This document shows positions 5,662 through 14,966 of a stretch of DNA of 64,000 nucleotides, one piece after another (the first letter of the stretch is position 1; each line of letters begins with the position of its first letter). Under the pieces are notes generated by a model. It had not been told where the DNA came from and did no database searches. It worked only from the letters and a program-made list of their open reading frames with translations. The position numbers and the translations under genes are program-made. Origin of the DNA: Paenibacillus agri (lineage in GTDB: Bacteria > Bacillota > Bacilli > Paenibacillales > Paenibacillaceae); assembly GCF_013359945.1 (NCBI RefSeq), contig NZ_JABWCS010000198.1, positions 27,236 to 91,235 of the forward strand. The letters run 5' to 3'.

Positions 5662-7968
5662 TTATTGCCAGATAAGGTAGTCCCGCCACTCTTCGGGGAG
5701 TAACCAGTGGTACGGCTGCTGCATAAAGCGGTCGTCGGCCAACACAATGGTGCCATGGTCGTTTTCCGTGCGGATCAGCCTTCCTCCGGCCTGCAGCACC
5801 TTGCACATCCCCGGATAGACATAGGCATAGTCAAAGCCATTTTTGCCCTGACGATTGAAGTAAGCGCGTAGCAGATTACGTTCGAGCCCCAGCTGCGGAA
5901 GCCCTACACCGACCACCATAACTCCGTTTAACCGGTCGCCCGGCAGATCCACTCCCTCCGAGAAAATACCGCCCAATACAGCAAATCCAAGAAGCGTTTG
6001 ATTTGCGTCCGGACGGAAGGCTGCAAGGAAGTCTTCGCGTGCTTCCTCACTCATGCCGGAACCCTGTACTAGAGTAGCGATGTCGGGATATCGCTCGTTG
6101 AATAGATCATATACATTTTGCAAGTAAAGATAAGAGGGAAAGAAGGCCAGATAATTTCCCGGCTTGCCGGTCATTCTGTGCAGGGCTTCACTCAAGGGCA
6201 GCAGGGACGCTTCCCGGTCATGATAGCGCGTAGACAGCGGGAGCAGCGACACCTCCCATTGCTCCTTTTGAAAAGGGGAAGCCACAATTAAGCTGTAGTC
6301 CTCTTCAGCAGCACCAATCATATCTCTGTAATACGACATCGGGGCCAAGGTAGCCGAAAACAGAATTTGGCTGCGGAAGCCTTTGGCCATCTGCCGCAGC
6401 AGATAGGAAGGGTCCAGGTTGAAGAGCTTTAAATAAACATCTCCACGGCGAATCTCCGCATAGGTCACATATCGCTCGTCATAGGTCTTGAAGGTGCGAA
6501 GCATCCCTTGTACGGCATAGAAGGTGTCCAGCAGACTGGATTCCCCTTCCTCAGGATCGGCGGCCAGCATCATCGACGGATGAATCAATTCCAGTTCTGC
6601 CTCGGCTGCAAAATTCTCCAGCAGACCCGGCAGCTCTTCAGGGAAGTCATTCCACCAGCCCTGACCCTCTTCGTTGCACAGCTTGCGCAGCGCGATGAAG
6701 AACGAGTTCACCGCCTTGGCAGCAGCGCTCAACCTTGAATTGCTTACCTTGTACTGCCGCTGCATTCCCAAGAACGGAGCTTTCTGCAACGCAGCTGAGA
6801 ACATCTCCCTTCCCCGATCCACCAGGTTGTGGGCCTCATCCACGAGCAGGACTGTATCCTTTTTCCGCTCTTCAGCCAGGCGTTTCAGGCTAATTCGGGG
6901 ATCATATATGTAGTTGTAATCACAAATCACGGCATCGCAGACATAAGCGGCATCCAGCGAGAACTCGAAGGGGCAGACCTCGTGTTTCTTCGCATAGCCG
7001 GCGATAACCTCCCGCGTCATCAGCGTTTCCTGACCCAGCATGTCCAGCAGCGCCTCATTGATCCGGTCGTAATAACCTTCGGCGAACGGGCAATGGTCAC
7101 TGCCACAAAGCCCCTCCTCCCGAAAACATGCCTTATCCTTGGCAGTCAGTGTAATGACATGCAGGACAAGGCCCTTGGCCGATAGGAGCGCCAGCGCCTC
7201 CTCAGCGGCCATCCGGGTAATAGTCTTGGCAGTCAGGTAGAAGAATCCCTTCGCCCGGCCTTCACCAATGGCCTTGATCGCCGGGAACAGGGTGGACATC
7301 GTCTTGCCGATGCCCGTCGGTGCCTGAGCGAAGAGATTAACGCCTTCCGAGACCGCCTTGTACACGGCACCGGCAAAATGCCGCTGCCCCTTCCGATAGG
7401 TGGGAAAGGGGAACCCGAGCTCACGGATGCTCTGCTCCTTGGTAATATCATGCCGGAGCAGCATTTCGGCATAAGGCGCATAGCGCGCCACTGTATCAGC
7501 GGCAAAATCCGCCAGCTCCTCCATGCTGACACTCCGCTGCAGGCTCCGCTCCTCCTCACCTCCGCGCTGAACATAGGTTAACCTCACTTCCATGGAAGTT
7601 AAGCCCTGCTCAAGTGCGATCATATAGGCATACATCAGCGCCTGCGCCCAGTGGACCTCACGACCCTCGCCCAGCAAGTCCAGCGGCCCGGCCGTGGACT
7701 TGATTTCCTCAACGACTAGCGTGCCGTCTTCTGTCAGCAGAAGACCATCACAGCGGCCGTCCACCACAAGCAGCAGCTCCTTGTATGGAATCTCTGTTTT
7801 CAGATAGACTTCCTTCTGGTCGCTTTCCTTGTACCGCTGATGAATCTTCTGATGAATACGTGTCCCTTCCACCATGGAAGACGCACTACGGAACCCCGGC
7901 TCCAGGCTCCCGCTGCGGAATACATACTCTACAAGCGTTCTGACGGATATAGATATCCTATGCTGCAT
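5662..7968 (-). CDS. DinG/XPD-like helicase with N-terminal PD-(D/E)XK nuclease-like domain
   Basis: A protein of about 768 residues. Residues about 20-150 look like a Cas4/RecB-type nuclease domain: VVDGRCDGLL followed by VVEEIKST supplies the D and ExK motifs. The rest is a superfamily 2 helicase of the XPD/DinG type: Walker A in QAPTGIGKTMS, a cysteine-rich stretch likely holding an Fe-S cluster (CFREEGLCGSDHCPF, later VCPF), DEAH in LLVDEAHNL, and C-terminal motifs including GGIFSEGVDLPGDRL. It probably acts in DNA repair. ATG at 7966-7968 has AAAGGAGGAGG upstream and is preferred over an ATG 16 codons earlier. Confidence 0.85.
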   Translation of the reverse strand: MQHRISISVRTLVEYVFRSGSLEPGFRSASSMVEGTRIHQKIHQRYKESDQKEVYLKTEIPYKELLLVVDGRCDGLLLTEDGTLVVEEIKSTAGPLDLLGEGREVHWAQALMYAYMIALEQGLTSMEVRLTYVQRGGEEERSLQRSVSMEELADFAADTVARYAPYAEMLLRHDITKEQSIRELGFPFPTYRKGQRHFAGAVYKAVSEGVNLFAQAPTGIGKTMSTLFPAIKAIGEGRAKGFFYLTAKTITRMAAEEALALLSAKGLVLHVITLTAKDKACFREEGLCGSDHCPFAEGYYDRINEALLDMLGQETLMTREVIAGYAKKHEVCPFEFSLDAAYVCDAVICDYNYIYDPRISLKRLAEERKKDTVLLVDEAHNLVDRGREMFSAALQKAPFLGMQRQYKVSNSRLSAAAKAVNSFFIALRKLCNEEGQGWWNDFPEELPGLLENFAAEAELELIHPSMMLAADPEEGESSLLDTFYAVQGMLRTFKTYDERYVTYAEIRRGDVYLKLFNLDPSYLLRQMAKGFRSQILFSATLAPMSYYRDMIGAAEEDYSLIVASPFQKEQWEVSLLPLSTRYHDREASLLPLSEALHRMTGKPGNYLAFFPSYLYLQNVYDLFNERYPDIATLVQGSGMSEEAREDFLAAFRPDANQTLLGFAVLGGIFSEGVDLPGDRLNGVMVVGVGLPQLGLERNLLRAYFNRQGKNGFDYAYVYPGMCKVLQAGGRLIRTENDHGTIVLADDRFMQQPYHWLLPEEWRDYLIWQ

Positions 7969-8251
7969 CCTTCCTCCTCCTTTTCGTACCGATCCTGACA
8001 ACCCTATGTATTCCATTCGTCGTTTTTGTCTTTTATTCGCTGTATAAAGTCATCTGATGGCAGGAGCAGCAGGAGCGGCTGTACTGTCATTCACTTCCGC
8101 TTTACATTGCGCTAATGCTGGTATGCAGTGTTTTTGACATTTACATTTCAGGGGGAGATAATAAATTCTGTTAATATGGAATTCCTTTGTCCTTACACCG
8201 CTTCCTCTGTCCGGGAAGAAGCGTGTCATCACGTAGAAAGAAGGCGGAGCT

Positions 8252-10117
8252 GTGTCATCCAATACCTTGAAACGGTGGATCATCAAACCCTTTGTATTCT
8301 TCACCATTATTTTTGTCCTGAAAAGTTTTCTGGCCTGGGGCGTTATCTTTGGCGATATCCTCCCTTGGAAATCTCTAATTACGGAGATTCCTTTTGCATG
8401 GGCACTTTTTTGCATTATTGAACGTTTTGCTTCCAAACGCAAATTAGGATATTACATGACGGTGAACCTGCTGGTAACCGCCATCTTTTTTGCCGCCATT
8501 ATGTATTTCAAATATTACGGTGTTATTGTCACTTACCATGCCGCCGAGCAGGTGAATCAGGTCACTGCCGTCCGCAACAGCGTATTCTCACTGATGGACC
8601 CTTACTACCTCCTGATCTTCACTGATGTTATCGTACTTGGCTTCTACTTCTTCTTCAACAAGAACGGCCGGGATTACAAGAAGAAGAAGATCAACCTTGG
8701 TAGTGGAAAAGGGCGCTTCAGTATTTTGTTTGCAGTATCTCTAGCCTTGTGCCTGTTCAATATTCTGCCTAATAAAGCCAGTATGAATGAGATCAAGAAA
8801 GCACAGGAGATGGGTATTCTCAATTATGAGGCCTATACCATTTTTGCCAAAGATAAAACTGAGATTATAAATGCTAGTGATATCACCCAGGATGCTATAA
8901 ACACGCTAAAAGGGGTTCGCGCTGAAGATCATTCATCCCTGCAAGGCGTTGCCAAAGGTAAGAATCTGATCATTATTCAGATGGAATCATTCCAGAACTT
9001 CCTGCTTGGACTCAAGCTGGACGGCAAGGAAGTTACGCCAAATCTGAACCGCCTGATGGAGAGCAGTCTCTACTTCCCGAATTTCTATCAAATGGTGGGG
9101 CAGGGCAACACCTCAGATGCCGAGTTTGTCGTGAATACGTCCTTCTACATTCCTCCCCGCGGCGCAGCCACGATGTCGTATGTAGACAAGACACTTCCGA
9201 GTCTGCCACGCCTGCTTCAATCCAATGGCTACCAGACCGCCACCTTCCATACGAATGATGTGGAATTCTGGAACCGCGGGGAATTGTATAGTTCTCTGGG
9301 CTGGGAGCATTATTATGATCACCAATTCTTCGGTGATGAGGACGTATTCTTCTTCGGAGCATCCGATGAAGTGCTCTACCGCAAGACGGCAGGCAAATTA
9401 AAAGAAATGAATGAAGCGGGTCAGCCATTCTATTCTCAGATTATTTCGATGTCTGCCCATCACCCTTTCACCATTCCGGCCGAGAAGTACCGGATGAAGC
9501 TGCCTGAGCGTTATGAAGGTACTTTCGTTGGTGATTACATCCGATCCCAGAACTATGCAGATGAAGCCTTTGGCCAATTTGTAGCAGAGCTGAAAGCAAA
9601 CGGCGTCTGGGATAACAGTCTGATTATGATCTACGGCGACCATATGGGGCTGCCCATCTACTCACTGGATCATGACGACAAAGCATTGATGCAAGAAATC
9701 TACGGTCATGACTACAGCTATGCCAATATGATGAATATTCCGCTGATTATACATGGCGGAGGCATCACGAAGCCGCAGGTACTGGACCAGGTTGGCGGGG
9801 AGATTGATATTATGCCGACAGCCGCCGGACTGCTCGGTGTCTCCATGGAGAACAATCTGCATTTTGGCCAAGATCTGCTCAGTGAGTCTGTCAATCTGCT
9901 GCCACAGCGTTATTATCTGCCATCAGGATCGTTCATTGCCAGCTCCGGACTGCTTATTCCGGGTAGCAGCTTTGAGGACAACACACAGTATCCTATCGCT
10001 TTAGGAGGCAAAACGCCTGCTGCTACAGAGGATGAATATAACCGGGCGTTACGGCTGCTGCAGCTCTCGGACAGCTATGTAACGCAATTGCCGCTTAAGG
10101 CAGAAGGCAAGAAATAA
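8252..10117 (+). CDS. ltaS: Lipoteichoic acid synthase-like sulfatase-fold membrane protein
   Basis: A 621-residue protein with about five N-terminal membrane segments (residues 10-170) and an extracellular alkaline-phosphatase/sulfatase domain. The nucleophile is likely Thr287 in GQGNTSDAEF. Metal-binding motifs IIIQMESFQNF, IYGDHMG and SAHHPF are all present, so the enzyme looks active. LtaS enzymes transfer glycerol-phosphate from phosphatidylglycerol to build lipoteichoic acid. The GTG start has GGCGGAG upstream. It is monocistronic, with a strong terminator directly after it. Paralogues that prime or modify the polymer share this architecture, so the exact step is uncertain. Confidence 0.85.
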   Translation: MSSNTLKRWIIKPFVFFTIIFVLKSFLAWGVIFGDILPWKSLITEIPFAWALFCIIERFASKRKLGYYMTVNLLVTAIFFAAIMYFKYYGVIVTYHAAEQVNQVTAVRNSVFSLMDPYYLLIFTDVIVLGFYFFFNKNGRDYKKKKINLGSGKGRFSILFAVSLALCLFNILPNKASMNEIKKAQEMGILNYEAYTIFAKDKTEIINASDITQDAINTLKGVRAEDHSSLQGVAKGKNLIIIQMESFQNFLLGLKLDGKEVTPNLNRLMESSLYFPNFYQMVGQGNTSDAEFVVNTSFYIPPRGAATMSYVDKTLPSLPRLLQSNGYQTATFHTNDVEFWNRGELYSSLGWEHYYDHQFFGDEDVFFFGASDEVLYRKTAGKLKEMNEAGQPFYSQIISMSAHHPFTIPAEKYRMKLPERYEGTFVGDYIRSQNYADEAFGQFVAELKANGVWDNSLIMIYGDHMGLPIYSLDHDDKALMQEIYGHDYSYANMMNIPLIIHGGGITKPQVLDQVGGEIDIMPTAAGLLGVSMENNLHFGQDLLSESVNLLPQRYYLPSGSFIASSGLLIPGSSFEDNTQYPIALGGKTPAATEDEYNRALRLLQLSDSYVTQLPLKAEGKK

Positions 10118-10132
10118 AACCATTCCAAGAAG

Positions 10133-10173
10133 AAACGGCCACACTCCTATTAATCCGGAGTGTGGCCGTTTTT
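10133..10173. terminator. Bidirectional terminator between ltaS and a MarR gene
   Basis: CGGCCACACTCC pairs with GGAGTGTGGCCG, flanked by T runs usable in either direction, between two convergent genes. Confidence 0.85.
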
Positions 10174-10197
10174 GCATAGTTGAAGGCTTGGTGCTTC

Positions 10198-10629
10198 TCA
10201 GCGTTCCTGCTTGTCCAGCATTTCGTAGTACTTGGCAAAGGCTTTAAGCTCTTCCGGTTCCAGTATGGCTAAATGCTCGGCTAGCAGTAACTTGGAACGG
10301 TATTGCGCCTCCTTCAACGACTCCTCACCTTTGGCCGTGATGGTGACCACAACCGCCCTGCGATCCTGCTCATCCGGAACCCGGGCGATGAAGCCCAGCA
10401 GCTCCAGGCGATCCAGCATCACCGTTACGGCGCTGGATTTAACCTCCATTTTCTCAGCTAACTGAATCACACGTGATTTTTTCTCGTGGGCAATCATATT
10501 GAGAAGGCCTAGTTGAGGAAACGTTAGGCCAATTTCCTTGTGCAAAGACATTTGGGACACAATTTTTCGCTGTACCCTCCACATGGATATCCCGATGCCT
10601 TCAATCACCGGATCTATTTGTTTCGACAT
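10198..10629 (-). CDS. MarR-family transcriptional regulator
   Basis: A repressor of about 143 residues. The wing and recognition helix are clear: VIQLAEKMEVKSSAVTVMLD, then a DEQDRRAVVVTIT wing. ATG at 10627-10629 is taken as the start; an in-frame TTG five codons earlier, with AGGA nine bases before it, is an alternative. The gene is divergent from the chemoreceptor at 10863 and convergent with ltaS. There is no obvious detoxification partner next to it, so its target is unknown. Confidence 0.85.
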   Translation of the reverse strand: MSKQIDPVIEGIGISMWRVQRKIVSQMSLHKEIGLTFPQLGLLNMIAHEKKSRVIQLAEKMEVKSSAVTVMLDRLELLGFIARVPDEQDRRAVVVTITAKGEESLKEAQYRSKLLLAEHLAILEPEELKAFAKYYEMLDKQER

Positions 10630-10862
10630 TCCTTCAGCTCCCAATCACTTTGTCCTAAAACCAGCGTACCATTTTAACACTCCCGGATTCAATGACTCCC
10701 GGTCAATATTTTTCCAATTTCGCCATAGAGTTGTCACAACTATTCCTCAAACAAGCAAATTTCGACACAAGAATGCTGAGTTGGTTACGCTATAATCGTA
10801 GCAGTGAGCATGGAGAAAGAGACTCTTTGCGAACAATCAGTCATAATTGGTGGGGAAGAAGA

Positions 10863-12557
10863 ATGAAATTGGCAACAAAATTAACCTGGATGATGTTCAT
10901 CGTGCTGCTGCTTGTGGGCTCATCCATTGGATTCTTCGGGTATCGTGCCGCTTACAGTCAAGTGGACGAGGCCGCCGGGGTTGAATTGGTAGGCTGCGCC
11001 AATATTACAACCGGCCTGGTGAATCCAGAAGACATTTCCGCACTTACTGCGGGAGATTCAAGCAAGCTTGCTATGATAGAAGAGCGTATTGGCTGGATCG
11101 TTGCTCACAAGCCCATTTTCAAAGAAGCCTTCATCCTATCGTTGGACGGCAAAGTTCTAGCCGCTGACAGCAGCTTCCAGAAGCGCGGCTATAAAGCAGG
11201 CGATACGTTTTATTTTAGCGATGAAGACAAGTCAATGATCAACAAAATGCAGCATTCCACATATTCCAAAGTTTATACATACGATGGAACCTCCCTCAAA
11301 ACCGGCTACGGTCCTATCTATCAGGATCACGATCCTGCCAAACCCATTATCGCCTTAATGGCTATCAATTTTGACGGCTCAATTATTCAGGAAAGAACGA
11401 TGGATGTGGTTGTTCAGCCTTTTATCATCGGTGCAGCCATTTTTGTGATGGCTATTGTAGTCGCTTACCTGCTTATTCGCCGCATGGTCAGCCCGTTAAC
11501 CCGGTTGTCCCGTTCTGTTAATCTCGTAGCCCAGGGTGATCTGACACAGGACCCTATTGTTCTGGGCAGTAAAGATGAGATAGGAACTTTAGCTCGTGAC
11601 TTCAATGCCATGACTGATAATCTTCGCTTGCTGATCACCGAAGTGAATGACACTTCCTATCAGGTTGCCTCTTCCTCTGGAGAGCTGTCGGCCAGCGCTC
11701 AGGAAACCAACAGGGCCGGGGAACATAGTGTGGGGATTACCCTTGAGCTTGCCGATGGGGCGAACGCCCAGCTCCTGAATCTCGAAGACAGCTACAAAGC
11801 CGTACAGAACATGTCCAGCTTCATCTCGGAGATTGCTGCTATGGCAGGTACTGCGCTTGATCTTGCCAATGGAAATGCAGAGAAAGCCCGAACGGGCAGA
11901 GAGTCAATGGATTCTACCACAGCACAGCTGATGACTATGAGCGGCAGTATCAGTATGCTCTCTGGCATGATCAATCTTCTGTCGAGCAACTCCAAGCAAA
12001 TCGAAAGCATTGTTACCGTCATCTCCAGCATCGCTGAGGAGACACATCTACTCTCCCTGAATGCAGCTATTGAAGCTGCACGGGCTGGTGAGGAAGGCCG
12101 GGGCTTCGCCGTTGTCGCCCAGTCTGTCCGCAAGCTGGCAGAACGTTCTTCTCATTCCGCTACTCAAATCGGTGATCTGATCAAAATGACCGTAAGCCAG
12201 ATGGAAAAGGCGACCGAGATGATGTCTTACTCCACGCAAGAAATGGAACAGAGTAGCGAAATGATAGACCAAGCCGGGGCTTCTTTCACCGAAATTGAAC
12301 TGTCGGTATCCAGCATGGCAGAGCAAAACCGGCAAATCTCTACTGTAGTTGGCCAACTCACCGAGTTAGCCTCCGGGCTAGTCACAGCCATTCAGCATGT
12401 TGTTCAGGTATCCAATCAGACTGCCGCAGGGGCGGAAAGTCTGTCGGCATCCTCCCAGCAGCAGCTTGCTGCGATGGAAGAGGTGGAGGCCGCTGCAACG
12501 ATCCTGTCCTCAATGGCCGATAAGCTGCGCTTTTTGGTGGAGAAGTTCAAGGTTTGA
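10863..12557 (+). CDS. Methyl-accepting chemotaxis protein
   Basis: A chemoreceptor of about 564 residues: membrane segment near residues 7-28, an extracellular Cache-like sensor domain (about 30-175), a second membrane segment ([20 protein letters not shown]), HAMP ([17 protein letters not shown]) and a signalling domain. The hairpin tip reads [20 protein letters not shown] and [14 protein letters not shown], close to the universal CheA/CheW contact sequence. ATG at 10863 follows GGGGAAGA; a longer frame upstream would place polar sequence before the membrane segment. The ligand is unknown. No chemotaxis operon is nearby. Confidence 0.9.
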   Translation: MKLATKLTWMMFIVLLLVGSSIGFFGYRAAYSQVDEAAGVELVGCANITTGLVNPEDISALTAGDSSKLAMIEERIGWIVAHKPIFKEAFILSLDGKVLAADSSFQKRGYKAGDTFYFSDEDKSMINKMQHSTYSKVYTYDGTSLKTGYGPIYQDHDPAKPIIALMAINFDGSIIQERTMDVVVQPFIIGAAIFVMAIVVAYLLIRRMVSPLTRLSRSVNLVAQGDLTQDPIVLGSKDEIGTLARDFNAMTDNLRLLITEVNDTSYQVASSSGELSASAQETNRAGEHSVGITLELADGANAQLLNLEDSYKAVQNMSSFISEIAAMAGTALDLANGNAEKARTGRESMDSTTAQLMTMSGSISMLSGMINLLSSNSKQIESIVTVISSIAEETHLLSLNAAIEAARAGEEGRGFAVVAQSVRKLAERSSHSATQIGDLIKMTVSQMEKATEMMSYSTQEMEQSSEMIDQAGASFTEIELSVSSMAEQNRQISTVVGQLTELASGLVTAIQHVVQVSNQTAAGAESLSASSQQQLAAMEEVEAAATILSSMADKLRFLVEKFKV

Positions 12558-12605
12558 GACCGTAGCAGCCCTAGGACTTAAGTACATATGCTTTTTAATG
12601 CAGCA

Positions 12606-12640
12606 AAGCAGGCCGGGGATCACCCCGGCCTGCTTTTTTT
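12606..12640 (+). terminator. Terminator after the chemoreceptor gene
   Basis: A 12-bp GC-rich stem (GCAGGCCGGGG/CCCCGGCCTGC) with an ATCA loop and seven T residues. Confidence 0.9.
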
Positions 12641-12743
12641 GTATAACAGAACTATGAAGCCCTATAGACAAGTTAACTCTTGTCCGGCATGATTCCGAAA
12701 GTTATGTATATTGAACATGAAAACAAAATGATTACATGTCAGA

Positions 12744-14759
12744 TTATGATACTGCCGTATTCTCAATAAACCACTGCCCTAACTCGTTCACAGGCATCGG
12801 CCGGCCATAATAATATCCTTGCATCACTCTGCAGCCCAGTGATTGCAGCAGTTCGATCTGCTCGGTCGTTTCTACGCCTTCAGCAACGACATCCATATTC
12901 AGGTTACTGGCGATGGCAATAATATTGCTGATGATCGCTTTCTTGGAATGCAGCTTACTTTTGCGGATGAACACCTGGTCAATCTTCAGCGTATTAACCG
13001 GAATCTCATCCAAATTGCCCAGCGAAGAGAAGCCTGTACCGAAATCATCCAGTGATACCCGTACGCCCAGCAGTCTGAGCTTGGATAATTGGGCTACTGT
13101 CTCCTCCATGTTATTCATCGCGATAGATTCTGTAATCTCCAGTTCCAGAAAATGCGGCTCCAGCCCCGATTCCGCCAGCGCTTCCTCCACAACCTCATAC
13201 AGCCCGTTTCCTTCGAACATCCGTGCTGACATATTAACGGAGACAGCGACATTCGCCACTTCCTCCTGATGCCAGAGCCTGTTCTGGCTACATACATCAT
13301 GCAGCATCCAGTAGGTGATAGGCACGATCAAACCAGTCTCCTCAGCTATCGGAATAAATTCCGAGGGAGAGATGATTCCATGCTCAGGATGTCTCCACCG
13401 CAGTAAGGCTTCAAGCCCAACCGTCACATTCAACAACGAATCCCATTTGGGCTGGTACACGACCATGAATTCAGAACGGGCCAACGCCTTGCGCAGATCC
13501 TTCTCCAGCGACATCCGCCGCAGCTGGTGACGATTCATCTCCTGATCGAAAATGCTGTATTTATTCTTGCCGGAGTCCTTAGAGGTGTAAAGTGCAGTAT
13601 CTGCGGCTTTCATCAAGGACGACCGGTCAGTGCCATGTAGAGGAGTCAGGCTGATCCCGACGCTTGCTGTCACGTACAGTTCATTACCCTGGATGCTGTA
13701 GAAGTGTTTGAGCTCCTGCAGAATACGCTCGGCTACTTCTTCCGCTTCTGGCACCGAGCACATAGGCAGAGCGATGAGGAATTCGTCCCCGCCTAGCCGA
13801 AACACCTTCCCCATGGTGCCGACACAGCCTTCCAGTCTTTTGGCGACCTCCTGCAGCAGCATATCCCCAATATCATGCCCCAGCGTATCGTTAATCGATT
13901 TGAAGCGGTCCAGATCCACAAAGAACACCGCCCCGGAGGTTCCCCCGAAGAAATCTCCAAGAAAGTAACGCTCGAGGCCATGCCGGTTAGGCAGTCCGGT
14001 CAGCGGATCATGATAAGCCATCCGTTCAAGCACATGCCGGTCCAGGAAAACGGCTCCTCCGGAGACCGCAAGCATCAGTACCGTTACAATCGATACGCCG
14101 CTCAGCAGAATTACATCCGTATCCATCAGGAGGGATGAGGACCCCGGCCCTTTGTAATATTCCCACTGGCTGGCTCGGAGACTGAAATAATGAAGCCCTG
14201 TCACCGAAAGTCCAATCAATATTGCGAAATAGAGTTTCCACTTATTGAAGCTAGGATGATCCTTGAACTTGCGAAGCAAATAGAGGCCCATGGAAGACAT
14301 CAGCACAGCGGCTAGAATTGAGATAACCTGTGAGAGGATAGGATAGCGAATCCCCCCCTCCAGCACGATAGAAGACATCCCGATATCATGCATGGCAGAG
14401 CTTCCCACGCCAAGCAGTAGGCCCCCGGCACCCGCTTGCCAAAGCTTGAGACGGTGCGCAAACACAACCCAGAACGCAGCATAAGAAGATAACATACACA
14501 CCAGCAAGGACAGCAGCGCTTTACCCGGCTGGTAGCTGACTTCAAATGGTAAACGGCCGGCCATTATGCCGATATAATGCATTGCCCATAGGCCACTGCC
14601 AAGAACACAGGATGCTGACAGCATCCACATTCGCCGGATTTTACCGGCAGAACGGGAAACTTGTGAAAGCAAATTCACGGCAGCATAAACCGCAGCAGAG
14701 ACCAGCGCGAAAGTTAGTAAAACGATCCAAATATTATAACGGATTCCCATTTGATCCAT
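12744..14759 (-). CDS. MHYT-GGDEF-EAL cyclic-di-GMP turnover protein
   Basis: A 671-residue protein. Residues about 1-230 form a seven-helix MHYT sensor with LWAMHYIGIM, SAMHDIGM and TGLHYFSL, motifs proposed to bind copper and sense a diatomic gas. A GGDEF domain follows (FRLGGDEFLIALP, about 330-340), with the signature intact, suggesting diguanylate cyclase activity. The C-terminal EAL domain carries LEALLRWRHP, ITESIAMNN and DDFGTGFSSL with the catalytic residues kept. Both synthesis and breakdown of cyclic-di-GMP are therefore possible; which dominates cannot be read. A cyclic-di-GMP riboswitch at 47409 is a potential downstream reader. Confidence 0.9.
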   Translation of the reverse strand: MDQMGIRYNIWIVLLTFALVSAAVYAAVNLLSQVSRSAGKIRRMWMLSASCVLGSGLWAMHYIGIMAGRLPFEVSYQPGKALLSLLVCMLSSYAAFWVVFAHRLKLWQAGAGGLLLGVGSSAMHDIGMSSIVLEGGIRYPILSQVISILAAVLMSSMGLYLLRKFKDHPSFNKWKLYFAILIGLSVTGLHYFSLRASQWEYYKGPGSSSLLMDTDVILLSGVSIVTVLMLAVSGGAVFLDRHVLERMAYHDPLTGLPNRHGLERYFLGDFFGGTSGAVFFVDLDRFKSINDTLGHDIGDMLLQEVAKRLEGCVGTMGKVFRLGGDEFLIALPMCSVPEAEEVAERILQELKHFYSIQGNELYVTASVGISLTPLHGTDRSSLMKAADTALYTSKDSGKNKYSIFDQEMNRHQLRRMSLEKDLRKALARSEFMVVYQPKWDSLLNVTVGLEALLRWRHPEHGIISPSEFIPIAEETGLIVPITYWMLHDVCSQNRLWHQEEVANVAVSVNMSARMFEGNGLYEVVEEALAESGLEPHFLELEITESIAMNNMEETVAQLSKLRLLGVRVSLDDFGTGFSSLGNLDEIPVNTLKIDQVFIRKSKLHSKKAIISNIIAIASNLNMDVVAEGVETTEQIELLQSLGCRVMQGYYYGRPMPVNELGQWFIENTAVS

Positions 14760-14966
14760 GTGTCAACCTCTTCACCGGTATAGTAATTATCATCATCGCC
14801 ACAGTGCGTTTCTCAAGTCAGGATCAGTACACGTATATCGGATAAATGGAAGAGTGCGTAAAGATTACAGGCTATCCCTGGAAAAGCAACTTTAGGTGTA
14901 ATTTTACCTTTTATTAATCAGACTGTCTAAGTAAATACTGGAACTTGCCCCCTGTTTTGGTCTCCG

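Noticed and set aside
8050..8442. 130-codon minus-strand frame
   Set aside because: Antisense to the start of ltaS and without start signals.
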